A DNA stretch of 50,382 bases. Source: ANME-2 cluster archaeon. Lineage in GTDB: Archaea > Halobacteriota > Methanosarcinia > Methanosarcinales > Methanocomedenaceae. The stretch's first letter is position 1; every line of letters starts with the position of its first letter. The stretch lies in NCBI GenBank assembly GCA_019429385.1, contig JAHYIS010000015.1, positions 1 through 50,382 on the forward strand. Reading direction: 5' to 3'. The notes under the pieces are model-generated. The model was given only the letters and a program-made list of their open reading frames with translations. It ran no database searches and was not told the origin of the DNA. Both the position numbers and the translations under genes were made by a program. Shown in pieces: positions 42,136 through 50,315 of the stretch.

Positions 42136-44181
42136 TTAAAACAGCCCGGAATTTATGAACAGGGCAGCGAACAGGATCGAGATCATGTTCACTACCTTGA
42201 TAAGGGCATTCAGCGCCGGACCTGACGTATCCTTGAACGGGTCGCCAACGGTATCGCCCACTACGGCAGCTTTATGTGCCTCTGAACCTTTACCGCCGTA
42301 CGCTCCGTTCTCGATGGTCTTTTTGGCATTATCCCATGCGCCTCCGCCGTTCGCCATCATCAGGGCCATCAATAGACCGACTACAATGATACCGATGAGC
42401 AGGCCAGCGAGTGCTTCTTTACCGAGCACCATTCCAACAACCAGGGGTACTCCGATAGCCATGATGCCGGGGAGTGCCATTTCCCTGATGGCAGCTTTGG
42501 TAACAATGTCTACACACTTGCCATATTCGGGTTTGGATGTGCCTTCCATGATGCCGGGTATTTCCTTGAACTGGCGCCTGACCTCGTTGACCACTTCAAA
42601 TGCGGCTTTTCCGACCGCTTTCATAGTGACGGCACTGAACAGGAATGGCAGTAATCCGCCAATGAACAGACCTACCAGCACAAGCGGATTGGAAAGACTA
42701 AGGTCACTTGCAGTCAGGTCAACTTTGTGTGTGAAATCAGCGAACAGGGCCAGTGCGCCCAGTCCTGCAGAACCGATAGCATATCCTTTGGTCACTGCTT
42801 TCGTGGTGTTACCTACACTATCAAGGGCATCGGTGGTCTTTCGGGTTTCTTCAGGCAGGTTTGCCATCTCGGCGATGCCACCTGCATTATCGGTAATCGG
42901 ACCGTACGAATCAAGGGCAACAATGATGCCTGTGGTCGAGAGCATTGCTGCTGCTGCGATTGCTATGCTGTACATGCCGACAATTTCCTGGCCCGGGATA
43001 AACCCTCCGCCAACATAGAACGCTCCCAGGATGCCGGTAGCTATCACGATAACAGGCAGTCCTGTGCTTTCAAGACCTACGGCAAGGCCGGTGATAATAT
43101 TGGTACCTGCGCCGGTCTGTGAGGAATCAGCGATGGATTTCACAGGCCTGAACGAACCGGATGTGTAGTATTCGGTAATTATTACCATCAAAACCATAAT
43201 GACCGTGCCGATAAGGGCAGAGTAATAGAATTTGATATCCCCCATCAGCATATCGGTTACGAAATAGAACAGTACAAGACTGATAATAGCCGCTACCGCC
43301 ACGCCTTTATACAGTGCTTTCATGATCTTCCCGTCATCACCGATCTTGACAAAGAACACCGCAATGATGGATGCCACGATGGCAGATGAACCCAGCATGA
43401 GCGGGAACAGAATGGCATTGGGGAACTGGCCAATAACAAGACCGCCAAGCAGCATAGCTGCCAGTGCTGTGACCACATAGGTTTCGAACAGGTCGGCACC
43501 CATGCCGGCACAGTCGCCTACATTGTCGCCCACGTTATCAGCAATGACACCGGCATTTCGGGGGTCGTCCTCGGGAATGCCTGCTTCGACCTTACCCACA
43601 AGGTCAGCACCTACATCGGCTGCCTTGGTAAATATGCCTCCGCCGACCCTGGCGAACAGGCTTATAAGACTGGCACCGAAACCAAAGCCAATGACCATGT
43701 CAACACTTTCAGGTTCTGCGCCGAAAAGAATAAAGAAGCCGCTGGTACCCAGCAGTGCCAGACCGACAACGGCCAGACCGGTAACAGCGCCACCCTTAAA
43801 TGCCACATCCATGGCACTCTTCAAGCCTTCTTTCGCTTTCTGGGCGGTCCTGACATTGGCCCTGACCGAGACATTCATGCCGATATACCCTGCAAGTGCC
43901 GAACTCACAGCACCGACCAGGAATCCGATGGTTGTCTTCACGTTCAATCCGTTCTCTTTTGGCAGTGCTATGAACATGGCAACTGCCAGTATCACTGCGA
44001 CTATAGCAATGGTCTTATACTGGCGGTTCAGGTATGCCATTGCACCTTCCTGTATCGCTCCGGATATTTCCTGCATTTCTGGTGTGCCAGGGTCGCTTTT
44101 GAGTACTTTCTTTGCGAAGATCCCGGCAAATACCAGACTTAACAATCCTGCCAGAGGGGCAAGATATAATAATTTGTCCAT
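42136..44181 (-). CDS. hppA: Membrane-bound H+-translocating pyrophosphatase, K+-independent type
   Basis: A 681-residue integral membrane pump using pyrophosphate to move ions outward. Catalytic motif [21 protein letters not shown] and [17 protein letters not shown] bind Mg-pyrophosphate. [10 protein letters not shown] at residues 457-466 has Lys461 and Thr464, the residues known to mark the K+-independent, H+-pumping subfamily (K+-dependent forms have Ala there). About 16 hydrophobic spans are visible. It makes use of the pyrophosphate released in biosynthesis. A four-base-loop terminator follows it; its promoter lies in the gap before the ubiquitin-like gene. Confidence 0.96.
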   Translation of the reverse strand: MDKLLYLAPLAGLLSLVFAGIFAKKVLKSDPGTPEMQEISGAIQEGAMAYLNRQYKTIAIVAVILAVAMFIALPKENGLNVKTTIGFLVGAVSSALAGYIGMNVSVRANVRTAQKAKEGLKSAMDVAFKGGAVTGLAVVGLALLGTSGFFILFGAEPESVDMVIGFGFGASLISLFARVGGGIFTKAADVGADLVGKVEAGIPEDDPRNAGVIADNVGDNVGDCAGMGADLFETYVVTALAAMLLGGLVIGQFPNAILFPLMLGSSAIVASIIAVFFVKIGDDGKIMKALYKGVAVAAIISLVLFYFVTDMLMGDIKFYYSALIGTVIMVLMVIITEYYTSGSFRPVKSIADSSQTGAGTNIITGLAVGLESTGLPVIVIATGILGAFYVGGGFIPGQEIVGMYSIAIAAAAMLSTTGIIVALDSYGPITDNAGGIAEMANLPEETRKTTDALDSVGNTTKAVTKGYAIGSAGLGALALFADFTHKVDLTASDLSLSNPLVLVGLFIGGLLPFLFSAVTMKAVGKAAFEVVNEVRRQFKEIPGIMEGTSKPEYGKCVDIVTKAAIREMALPGIMAIGVPLVVGMVLGKEALAGLLIGIIVVGLLMALMMANGGGAWDNAKKTIENGAYGGKGSEAHKAAVVGDTVGDPFKDTSGPALNALIKVVNMISILFAALFINSGLF

Positions 44182-44321
44182 GTATTTCCTCCTCTCGAAT
44201 CAATAACTATTCTAATAGTTTTTTGCTGAATTACAGCAATAAATGTATTAGCAAAGCTAAATCTGGCGTTTAATAGTTTACATATATTAAAAGATTATCG
44301 GAAGGCATCGAATTGACGGTA

Positions 44322-44618
44322 TTACCCGCCGCAATATCCATAGAGCAGGGATATGGTGTCCCCTTCCTGTAAACAGTGTTCAAGCAGGTCCGGCGGCGCC
44401 TCATCATTGACAGTGGCAATACAGCTGTTCAGGTTACCGTTCCTGTTGAGTATCTTGACTTTACCTGAGCCAACTCCTTTTAATGTGCAGGCTTCTTCGA
44501 TGAGTGTATCTACAGATTCCAGGAAAACGAGAAGAGTAGTATGTTCCGGTATGTCCAGTACCTGTATGTCGCCCATCAGGTCCTTCTGGGTGTAGTCGAA
44601 TTCGATGGTAACTTTCAT
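44322..44618 (-). CDS. MoaD/ThiS-like ubiquitin-fold protein ending in Gly-Gly
   Basis: A 98-residue protein with the beta-grasp pattern (VTIEFDYTQKDLMGDIQV, CIATVNDEAPPDLLEHCLQEGDTISLL) and a C-terminal Tyr-Cys-Gly-Gly. The terminal Gly-Gly is what MoaD, ThiS and archaeal SAMPs use after adenylation to carry sulfur or join proteins. It could be a molybdopterin or tRNA-thiolation sulfur carrier or a SAMP-like modifier; no E1-like gene is near. A ggagat ribosome binding site precedes the ATG. Confidence 0.82.
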   Translation of the reverse strand: MKVTIEFDYTQKDLMGDIQVLDIPEHTTLLVFLESVDTLIEEACTLKGVGSGKVKILNRNGNLNSCIATVNDEAPPDLLEHCLQEGDTISLLYGYCGG

Positions 44619-44963
44619 GGTTGTATCTCCATTCTATACCGTGTTCCGTTATGGGTATTTATTCTGAAAATTTATTGGATTGATGTTTTACATTTGTAAA
44701 CCAAAACAGGGTTAATGTGGCCAGTCATATGTATCTTTGGGTCAAGTCAGCCCGGATACATGATTTCTATCTAAAAAATAACCAACCACCCAACAAATAA
44801 ACTATGTATCCGTACCTTATTAGCAAACCTCCCAGGCGGCAGACTGACCATGTCCGGAGCTAACCACTCCGGGCATATTTGTATTATGTTTTTAATAACC
44901 GAATTCGATGAATGAGATTATGCAAACAGATTTAACTAATACCGTTTAATATTTTTACAGATT
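44619..44963. other. 345-base intergenic region with two inverted repeats
   Basis: No gene seen. A perfect 9-bp inverted repeat is formed by cggatacat (44753-44761) and atgtatccg (44804-44812) with 42 bases between. A separate hairpin, tgtccggag (44851-44859) with ctccgggca (44867-44875) and a 7-base loop, has one G-T pair and is followed by a T-rich run, so it may be a terminator. Together they could delimit a small RNA on the plus strand, about 44750-44890. The final 70 bases are the promoter of the ABC1 kinase. Confidence 0.45.
44851..44875 (+). terminator. Possible hairpin terminator with no obvious gene ahead
   Basis: The 9-bp G/C-rich stem and 7-base loop are followed by tatttgtattatgttttt, a terminator-like shape on the plus strand. 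As no plus-strand gene precedes it, it either ends an unannotated RNA or is a regulatory fold. Confidence 0.35.
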
Positions 44964-46514
44964 ATGTTAGAAAAATCAGGTCGATATTTCAGGATAATAA
45001 TTGTTTTCATAAAATACAATCTTTTCTCCCTGTTATACACAGACATCAAGCAGGATTATATTTCTGATAAGAAATGTGCATGCCAGATAGACCAGAAATA
45101 CCGTAATAATGCAGTCAAACTGAAAAAGGCATTCGAAGAACTGGGACCCACATTTATAAAACTGGGCCAGACCCTGAGCAACAGGCCAGACCTGCTGCCA
45201 AGACCGTACATTATGGAACTGGACAAATTGCATGACGATGTGGAAGTATTGCCTTTTGAGAGCATGAGGAGGTCATTCGAAGGGACCTGTATATGTGACA
45301 CGGTACCTGAAGAACACAGTCCTTTCTGTTACCACTGCAATGATATCCTGGACCTTTATGATGAGTTTGATACAGATCCCATTGCCAGCGCTTCAATAGG
45401 CCAGGTATACCGGGCGGTGCTCAAGGGGCGGGAAGTGGCGGTAAAGATTGCCAGACCTGATGTGATAGATACCATAAACCTCGACCTGATGATTTTGAAG
45501 GACCTGAAAAGGGTGCTTTTTGGTATGTTAGGTTTCGGGAAGGACTTTGATGTTGACGGGTTCCTGGACGATTTTAAGGATATGCTTACCAGGGAACTTG
45601 ACTACAAAAGCGAGGCCCTGAACATCGAGCGGTTCAGGGAGAATTTCAAGGGTAACGAGAATGTGAAGATACCGGATGTATTCTGGGATTATACCCGCGA
45701 CACGGTACTGGTAATGGAGTTTATTTACGGGACACAGATACAGGACGTGCGTGATATTGACGGGGATACGAGGAACAGACTGGTAACTTTGATAAGTGAA
45801 AGTTACCTGAAACAAATATACCTGGACGGTTTTTTCCATGCTGATCCCCACGGCGGGAACATTATAGCCCTTGAAAACGGCAGTATCGCCTTGCTGGATT
45901 TCGGTGCTGTTGGTGTGCTTGACAGTGAACTCCAGTGGAACCTGTTCAACCTGTTCTACGGGGTGTATAAAAGAGATGTGGATATAGCTGCGGATTATTT
46001 CTTCAGGATAGGGTTCGTGAAGGATAGGAACATTGATATGCATGCGTTCAAGGAGGACATGGACATGCTCATATCCAGGCAGCATTTCAGTAAGGCCGGG
46101 GAGAAGCAAAGCGATAATTACGTGATGCTGGCGGTAAAATACAATATTTCCATGCCCAGGATATTCTCACGACTGGAGCGGGCACTGTTCCTGGTCGAGG
46201 ATGTCTGTATGAAACTTGACCCCGCGTTCAATATCATGGACGAGGCAGAAGCACTGGTCGGAAAGTCAATGCGTGCCAGGTTCAGTCCCGAAATGGTTGC
46301 GAAGAATAGCCAGAAGGATGCGACAAATTATTATATGATGTTCAGGTCACTGCCGGAAAGGGTTGAACAGACATTGAATTCTCTGGATTCTTTTTTTCTG
46401 TCCATGGAGAGAAATACGGCATCCCGGCAACAAAGATACCGTATCTTGAAAAAAGGGATGTTCATGCTTTCAATTGCGGTATTGGCTGCTGCAATTCTTG
46501 TCTGGTTCACCTGA
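44964..46514 (+). CDS. ABC1/UbiB family atypical kinase with four-cysteine insertion
   Basis: A 516-residue protein-kinase-like protein. Family motifs: AFEELGPTFIKLGQTLSNRPDLLP (the KxGQ region), ASASIGQVYRA (the Ala/Gly-rich loop), VAVKIARP, LVMEFIYGTQI, DGFFHADPHGGNI and ALLDFGAVG. UbiB-type proteins support isoprenoid quinone or lipid metabolism and bind membranes. Between the KxGQ region and the A-rich loop there is an insertion with Cys109, Cys111, Cys122 and Cys125 (CxC-x10-CxxC), which could bind zinc or iron. One transmembrane helix closes the C-terminus (LSIAVLAAAILVWFT). Confidence 0.93.
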   Translation: MLEKSGRYFRIIIVFIKYNLFSLLYTDIKQDYISDKKCACQIDQKYRNNAVKLKKAFEELGPTFIKLGQTLSNRPDLLPRPYIMELDKLHDDVEVLPFESMRRSFEGTCICDTVPEEHSPFCYHCNDILDLYDEFDTDPIASASIGQVYRAVLKGREVAVKIARPDVIDTINLDLMILKDLKRVLFGMLGFGKDFDVDGFLDDFKDMLTRELDYKSEALNIERFRENFKGNENVKIPDVFWDYTRDTVLVMEFIYGTQIQDVRDIDGDTRNRLVTLISESYLKQIYLDGFFHADPHGGNIIALENGSIALLDFGAVGVLDSELQWNLFNLFYGVYKRDVDIAADYFFRIGFVKDRNIDMHAFKEDMDMLISRQHFSKAGEKQSDNYVMLAVKYNISMPRIFSRLERALFLVEDVCMKLDPAFNIMDEAEALVGKSMRARFSPEMVAKNSQKDATNYYMMFRSLPERVEQTLNSLDSFFLSMERNTASRQQRYRILKKGMFMLSIAVLAAAILVWFT

Positions 46515-46539
46515 AATATCCTGCCGACCTCATCAACAA

Positions 46540-46689
46540 ATGGAATATTTCGGTCTGATGACCCGGGTGGAAACAGATGATGATATTGGGCGGGATTTAA
46601 AGGGAACTGTGGGAGAGGGTAGGGATTATTTCGAATACCTTAATACCGATGACTTAATAGTAATATTGGTAGATATTTTTGGTAAATGA
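46540..46689 (+). CDS. Possible small protein ahead of the HEAT-repeat gene
   Basis: An ATG at 46540 opens a 49-residue frame containing LMTRVETDDDIGRDLKGTVGE and DYFEYLNTDDLIVILVDIFGK. There is no ribosome binding site and no known family. The frame overlaps the HEAT-repeat start by 11 bases, so it might be a leader or a decayed piece of the next gene. Weakly supported. Confidence 0.3.
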   Translation: MEYFGLMTRVETDDDIGRDLKGTVGEGRDYFEYLNTDDLIVILVDIFGK

Positions 46690-47713
46690 TACTAAAATCC
46701 GGGGGATGCCTTTAAATGATGATGCAAAAGGGCATAAAGAAGCAGTAGACCAAATGCACTATAATTTTTCAATTCTTTTGGACACGAAAAAGGAAGAGGC
46801 TTCAACATATCTCCTTTCGCTTGCGAAAGACGAGCATAGCGGTATACGAAAGGGGGCAGCCAGTATCCTGGGTCTGGCCTTCAAGGACATGAGTGACAAG
46901 GTTCTGGCGACGAAATACCTGCTTACCCTCACGAAAGATGAGAAAAGCGACGTACGAAGGGGTGCAACTGATGCCCTGGGTTCGGCATTTCAGCATGTCA
47001 CCGATAAGGACGAGGCATCCACTGAACTACTGGCACTTACAAAAGACGAAGACAGTGGTGTACGGTGGCGTGCAGCTTATGCCCTGCGTTCTGCCTTCCC
47101 ACATATTACTGATAAATTTCATGCATCTGAAGACCTTCTGAAACTCACCACGGATGAAGACAGCCTCGTAAGAAGGGGGGCAGTAGATGCCCTGGGTTCG
47201 GCATTTCCGCATATAATCGATAAGGTCCACGCATCTGGAAATCTCCTGTCATTGACAAAGGATGAGGATAGGGGGGTACGATGGCGGGCGGTTGAAGCAC
47301 TTGGCTTTGCATTTCAGTATCTGACCGATAAGGTTCAGGCATCTATGGAATTGCTTTCTCTGGCTCAGGATAAGGACAATCTTGTGCGACGGGGGGCGGT
47401 GGATGCCATTGGTTTGGCTTTTCAGTATATGAGCAACCAGGAACAGGTATGGAATGGGCTACTGGTGCTCACGAAGGATGAGGACAGCCTCGTGCAATGG
47501 GCTGCAGCTGATGCACTTTGCTCGTCATTCCCACACATGACCGATAAAACCAATGCCTGGAACGACCTGGTGGCGCTCACCAGTGATGAGGACCGCAATG
47601 TGCGAAGACGGGCTGCCGATTCGATCGGATTGGTATTTCAGTATGTTACCGATAAGGTTCAGGCATCTCATGACCTCCTGGAACTCTCTAAGGGCCGGGA
47701 CAGCGACGAGTGA
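46679..47713 (+). CDS. HEAT-repeat protein
   Basis: 344 residues, almost wholly tandem HEAT repeats of 36 residues with the consensus DKxxASxxLLxLTKDEDSxVRRxAxDALGxAF. Eight full units and the first 20 residues of a ninth are seen; even and odd units alternate between VRRGA and VRWRA forms, suggesting duplication of a two-repeat block. The last unit stops abruptly (ELSKGRDSDE). Start TTG 46679 or the later ATG 46706 cannot be decided. Such solenoids bind proteins; similar arrays are typical of Methanosarcinales and ANME genomes. Function unknown. Confidence 0.82.
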   Translation: MVNDTKIRGMPLNDDAKGHKEAVDQMHYNFSILLDTKKEEASTYLLSLAKDEHSGIRKGAASILGLAFKDMSDKVLATKYLLTLTKDEKSDVRRGATDALGSAFQHVTDKDEASTELLALTKDEDSGVRWRAAYALRSAFPHITDKFHASEDLLKLTTDEDSLVRRGAVDALGSAFPHIIDKVHASGNLLSLTKDEDRGVRWRAVEALGFAFQYLTDKVQASMELLSLAQDKDNLVRRGAVDAIGLAFQYMSNQEQVWNGLLVLTKDEDSLVQWAAADALCSSFPHMTDKTNAWNDLVALTSDEDRNVRRRAADSIGLVFQYVTDKVQASHDLLELSKGRDSDE

Positions 47714-47819
47714 TGGTGTGCAGGCAAGTGAGGGATATGAGGGGAGTATTTCAACTGGCGGATATGAGAGTGGCGTGAACAGGCCATGCATTCGTTTTTT
47801 GGATTATGGTTTTGTGATA

Positions 47820-48968
47820 TTAGAACATGTTTTGTGGTACTGTATACAATAACCGGGTAAAATCAGTTCCTTTGAATTCACTTCTGAGAATTCTTAACAT
47901 ATTTGTTTCATCATAATCGGACAGAGCTTTCAAGAATGCGTAAATGCCTCTCTCAGGGGCCAGTTTATAATAATGCAAAAACATCTTGCACATTTTGAAA
48001 TGCCTTGTCATATGTGAAATATATGTTTGATAATGCAGCCTGGCAGTCTCCAGGTCATGGGAATTGAGCAATAGGGCCAATTTCCTGGCAGACAATAATG
48101 AGAAACGTATCCCTTCACCTAGGAAACAGCTTGACTGTGATGAGGCGTCACCTATCACAAAACAATTATTGAAGGATGGATCTTTTAGCGGTTGATAATA
48201 TGTCATGGTTCCGCCGTGGATCTCATTAATATTGTTCTCATTGAAATTCTTGACCGTAATAATACCTGAAGATATGAACTCATGAAGAGCGTTCTTTAAA
48301 TTCACTTTTTTTGTACCGCCTTTTTGGTAAACAAGTTTTCCCAGGCCAATCCTGGCAGTAGTCTTTCCGGTAGGGAAGACCCATGCATATCCTTCAGGGA
48401 TGATAGTATTACTAAAGAAAAAGTCAAAAGAATCAGCATCGAAATCAAGTCCGGTAGCTTCATATTCCAGTCCATGTGCAAGCCACTGTCTTTGGTAATA
48501 TGACGGATTAAGATGTTTTAACAGGACTCTTGCCTCGCCGGAAGCATCAACGAAAAGGTCTGCTTTGTAAAGAGTGTCTTCAATTTCAATACTTTCGACG
48601 TTGCCATTTTTAAGGGTAACGTTCTCAACTGAAGCAGGATGTATCATTTCGCAATTCATTCTTGCTTTGTCGGACAGGATTTTTATCATTCGTGGAAAGT
48701 CCAGGGAATGAAGTACAGGTTTTTCATAGTGGAATTCTTTAGTAAAGCCGTTCCCAAGGATGATTCTAAATCCTTTTGATGAATGACGTACAGCCTCTTC
48801 CAGTTCAAAGTCAGTAAGCGTATCAGTAAACGTCCCTGCAGAAGACTTTACAGGAATTCCAAGCTCAGGTTTCCTGTCGACTACCAGGACATTCTTATTT
48901 TTAATGGTTCCCGAAAAACCAAGCCCGGCAGGTCCGGCTCCCACCACAATTATGTCATATTTCTCCAT
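47820..48968 (-). CDS. Geranylgeranyl reductase family FAD-dependent oxidoreductase
   Basis: A 382-residue flavoprotein: N-terminal dinucleotide fold YDIIVVGAGPAGLGFSG, then DLFVDASGEAR, PEGYAWVFPTGKTTARIGLG, and the FAD pyrophosphate motif CFVIGDASSQSSCFLGEGI. These are hallmarks of the geranylgeranyl reductase-like family, which saturates isoprenoid chains of archaeal lipids or related compounds. A lipid or quinone substrate is likely but not shown. It converges with the HEAT-repeat gene. Confidence 0.88.
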   Translation of the reverse strand: MEKYDIIVVGAGPAGLGFSGTIKNKNVLVVDRKPELGIPVKSSAGTFTDTLTDFELEEAVRHSSKGFRIILGNGFTKEFHYEKPVLHSLDFPRMIKILSDKARMNCEMIHPASVENVTLKNGNVESIEIEDTLYKADLFVDASGEARVLLKHLNPSYYQRQWLAHGLEYEATGLDFDADSFDFFFSNTIIPEGYAWVFPTGKTTARIGLGKLVYQKGGTKKVNLKNALHEFISSGIITVKNFNENNINEIHGGTMTYYQPLKDPSFNNCFVIGDASSQSSCFLGEGIRFSLLSARKLALLLNSHDLETARLHYQTYISHMTRHFKMCKMFLHYYKLAPERGIYAFLKALSDYDETNMLRILRSEFKGTDFTRLLYTVPQNMF

Positions 48969-49408
48969 ATCTTCTCTTTTAATAGTTTATTCAATGATAG
49001 GTAATAAAGTATACATTTTAAATTTCATGTGATTTCCTTCCTGTCCAATGATAAGCCCCAGATGACAGATATTGGAATCTCATTATTTCCTGCACCTACT
49101 CCCCATCTTCCTCATCACAAGAGGGTGCAGTTGGGTGATATTCAGGAGGGCGGGAGGAGAGTGCAAGAACGAATGGGGCAAGACAGCATTTCTGTGTTTA
49201 GGTTATATAATCACATAAATACTATATTTTAACAGCCATGGCAGCACTCCCCCACCTTCCGCTTATAGTTATTGGCGTTTGAGGAGACGGATGGGAAGTA
49301 CAATTTTGTTTCCTATTTTTGGGGATAACATAAAATGAATGCAAATTCATATTCGTATCATTGATATTCTGACGGTATGTTTAAATAATTATTAATTAAT
49401 CTATTATT
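48969..49408. other. 440-base intergenic region carrying repeat copy 1
   Basis: No gene is supported. It contains the promoter side of the flavoprotein gene and, at 49140-49265, the first copy of an intergenic repeat (listed separately). The frame 49029-49232 has an ATG but is repeat sequence with no ribosome binding site. Confidence 0.5.
49140..49265. repeat. Intergenic repeat, copy 1
   Basis: Two blocks match copy 2 at 49961-50175. Block A (49140-49178) begins attcaggagggcggg and ends gaacgaatgggg; 35 of 39 bases are the same in copy 2. Block B (49223-49265) begins tatattttaacagccat and matches 50133-50175 at roughly three quarters of positions. In this copy the blocks are about 44 bases apart. 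Confidence 0.75.
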
Positions 49409-49612
49409 ATGGCCGGGATTGCATTTGAAAAGAAGATTTTTGATGAACTTACCCATATAAAAGCTGAATTGGATGAAATAAAAGAGCATATGGTGGATGC
49501 AGATACGATCATAAGTGAGGACGAAAGAATACTTGTTTCAGAAAGTTTTAAGCATGAAAAGGAAGGAAAACTTGTTTCTCTTTCTGAGTTCAAAAAAGGT
49601 TTCGGTAATTAG
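49409..49612 (+). CDS. RelB-like antitoxin
   Basis: A 67-residue helical, charged protein (FEKKIFDELTHIKAELDEIKEHMVDADTIISEDER) ending with KLVSLSEFKKGFGN, a C-terminus typical of antitoxins for RelE/ParE. It lies two bases ahead of the RelE-like gene. It probably neutralises that toxin and represses the promoter. Confidence 0.82.
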   Translation: MAGIAFEKKIFDELTHIKAELDEIKEHMVDADTIISEDERILVSESFKHEKEGKLVSLSEFKKGFGN

Positions 49613-49614
49613 AA

Positions 49615-49872
49615 ATGTTTAGGATTTTTCTTGATATTCCTGTCCAAAAATTTCTCAAAAAACTTGATTATAGCATTTCTCAAAGAATTATTGAAGTTGT
49701 TGAGATGCTTGCTGAAGATCCTATCCCTCACGATTCAAAGAGGATTATTGGTATAAAGGAGAAAGTTTTCAGGATAAGGGTGGGCAAATTTCGTGTGCTT
49801 TACCGAGTTAATTATGAAAACTTTAGTATAGTGATTATTGATATAGATACAAGAGAGCATGTCTATAAGTAA
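49615..49872 (+). CDS. RelE/ParE family toxin
   Basis: An 85-residue protein with the RelE fold pattern: FRIFLDIPVQKFLKKLDYSISQRI, EVVEMLAEDPIPHDSKRIIG, KVFRIRVGKFRVLYRVNYE and IIDIDTREHVYK. The R-x-G-x-[FY]-R-x-[LI]-Y-x-[VI] core is complete. RelE-type toxins cut mRNA at the ribosome. It follows the antitoxin gene by two bases. Confidence 0.93.
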   Translation: MFRIFLDIPVQKFLKKLDYSISQRIIEVVEMLAEDPIPHDSKRIIGIKEKVFRIRVGKFRVLYRVNYENFSIVIIDIDTREHVYK

Positions 49873-49960
49873 TTCACTTTTTCGTTTTCTTTCTATACAC
49901 TACTTTCAGATTACTCGCTCATCACCTATAATTCCCATTATATGCCGGGTAGAGGGCTGG

Positions 49961-50175
49961 ATTCAGGCGGGCGGGAAGAGAGCGCAGGAACGAATGGGGG
50001 GCATGTTCGTTGCAGAATAAATGTGGTATTGGTTTTTGAATAACTCACCGCAAAAGCCGCAAAGTTCACTAAGACATTGTTGCCTTAACTTTGCGTTCTT
50101 CGCGTTCTTTGCGGCGGAGTATGATATAAAAAATATATTTTCACAGCCATGCAAACACTCTACCATCTTACACTC
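49961..50175. repeat. Intergenic repeat, copy 2, interrupted
   Basis: Block A (49961-49999) and block B (50133-50175) match copy 1, but the distance between them is about 133 bases instead of 44. The extra sequence contains a 67-base palindromic element (50048-50114), so the repeat seems to have received an insertion, or copy 1 lost it. Confidence 0.7.
50048..50114. repeat. Palindromic ccgcaaa/cgcaaagtt element
   Basis: ccgcaaa (50048-50054) pairs with tttgcgg (50108-50114) and cgcaaagtt (50058-50066) pairs with aactttgcg (50087-50095): nested perfect arms with a 20-base loop. Such cgcaaag-rich palindromes are scattered in many bacterial and archaeal genomes and behave like small non-autonomous repeats. 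No transposase is near. Confidence 0.8.
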
Positions 50176-50277
50176 CTCGTTTTTGTCCCCATCCGCAGCT
50201 ATAGGAGCCGGCAAGTCATCTGTAGTAGTTTGTGGAAAGATTGAATCGCGAGGCGGAGTTATACAATTAAGTATAAC

Positions 50278-50289
50278 TATTTATACAAT
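50278..50289 (+). promoter_or_regulatory. Box A of the AbrB/MazE-like gene
   Basis: The word ctatttatacaa is a good TATA box, about 30 bases ahead of ATG 50316, so the mRNA would be almost leaderless. Confidence 0.5.
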
Positions 50290-50315
50290 AGACTTCAATT
50301 TTATATTTGATCAAA

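Larger units (their letters stand above)
49873..50315. other. 443-base intergenic region carrying repeat copy 2 and a palindromic element
   Basis: No gene supported. It holds repeat copy 2 in two pieces (49961-49999 and 50133-50175), and between them the palindromic element at 50048-50114. A box A for the AbrB-like gene lies near 50278-50289. The frame 50021-50335 runs through the repeats and is not a gene. Confidence 0.55.

Noticed and set aside
42155-43018. 287-residue plus-strand frame inside hppA
   Set aside because: It is antisense to conserved pump motifs and rich in Ser/Pro/Ala with no domain; a shadow frame.
46679-47713. Array resembling DNA tandem repeats at 108-base period
   Set aside because: The period reflects HEAT units in coding sequence and not a separate DNA element.
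49029-49232. 67-residue plus-strand frame in the repeat region
   Set aside because: It consists of repeat copy 1 and lacks a ribosome binding site.
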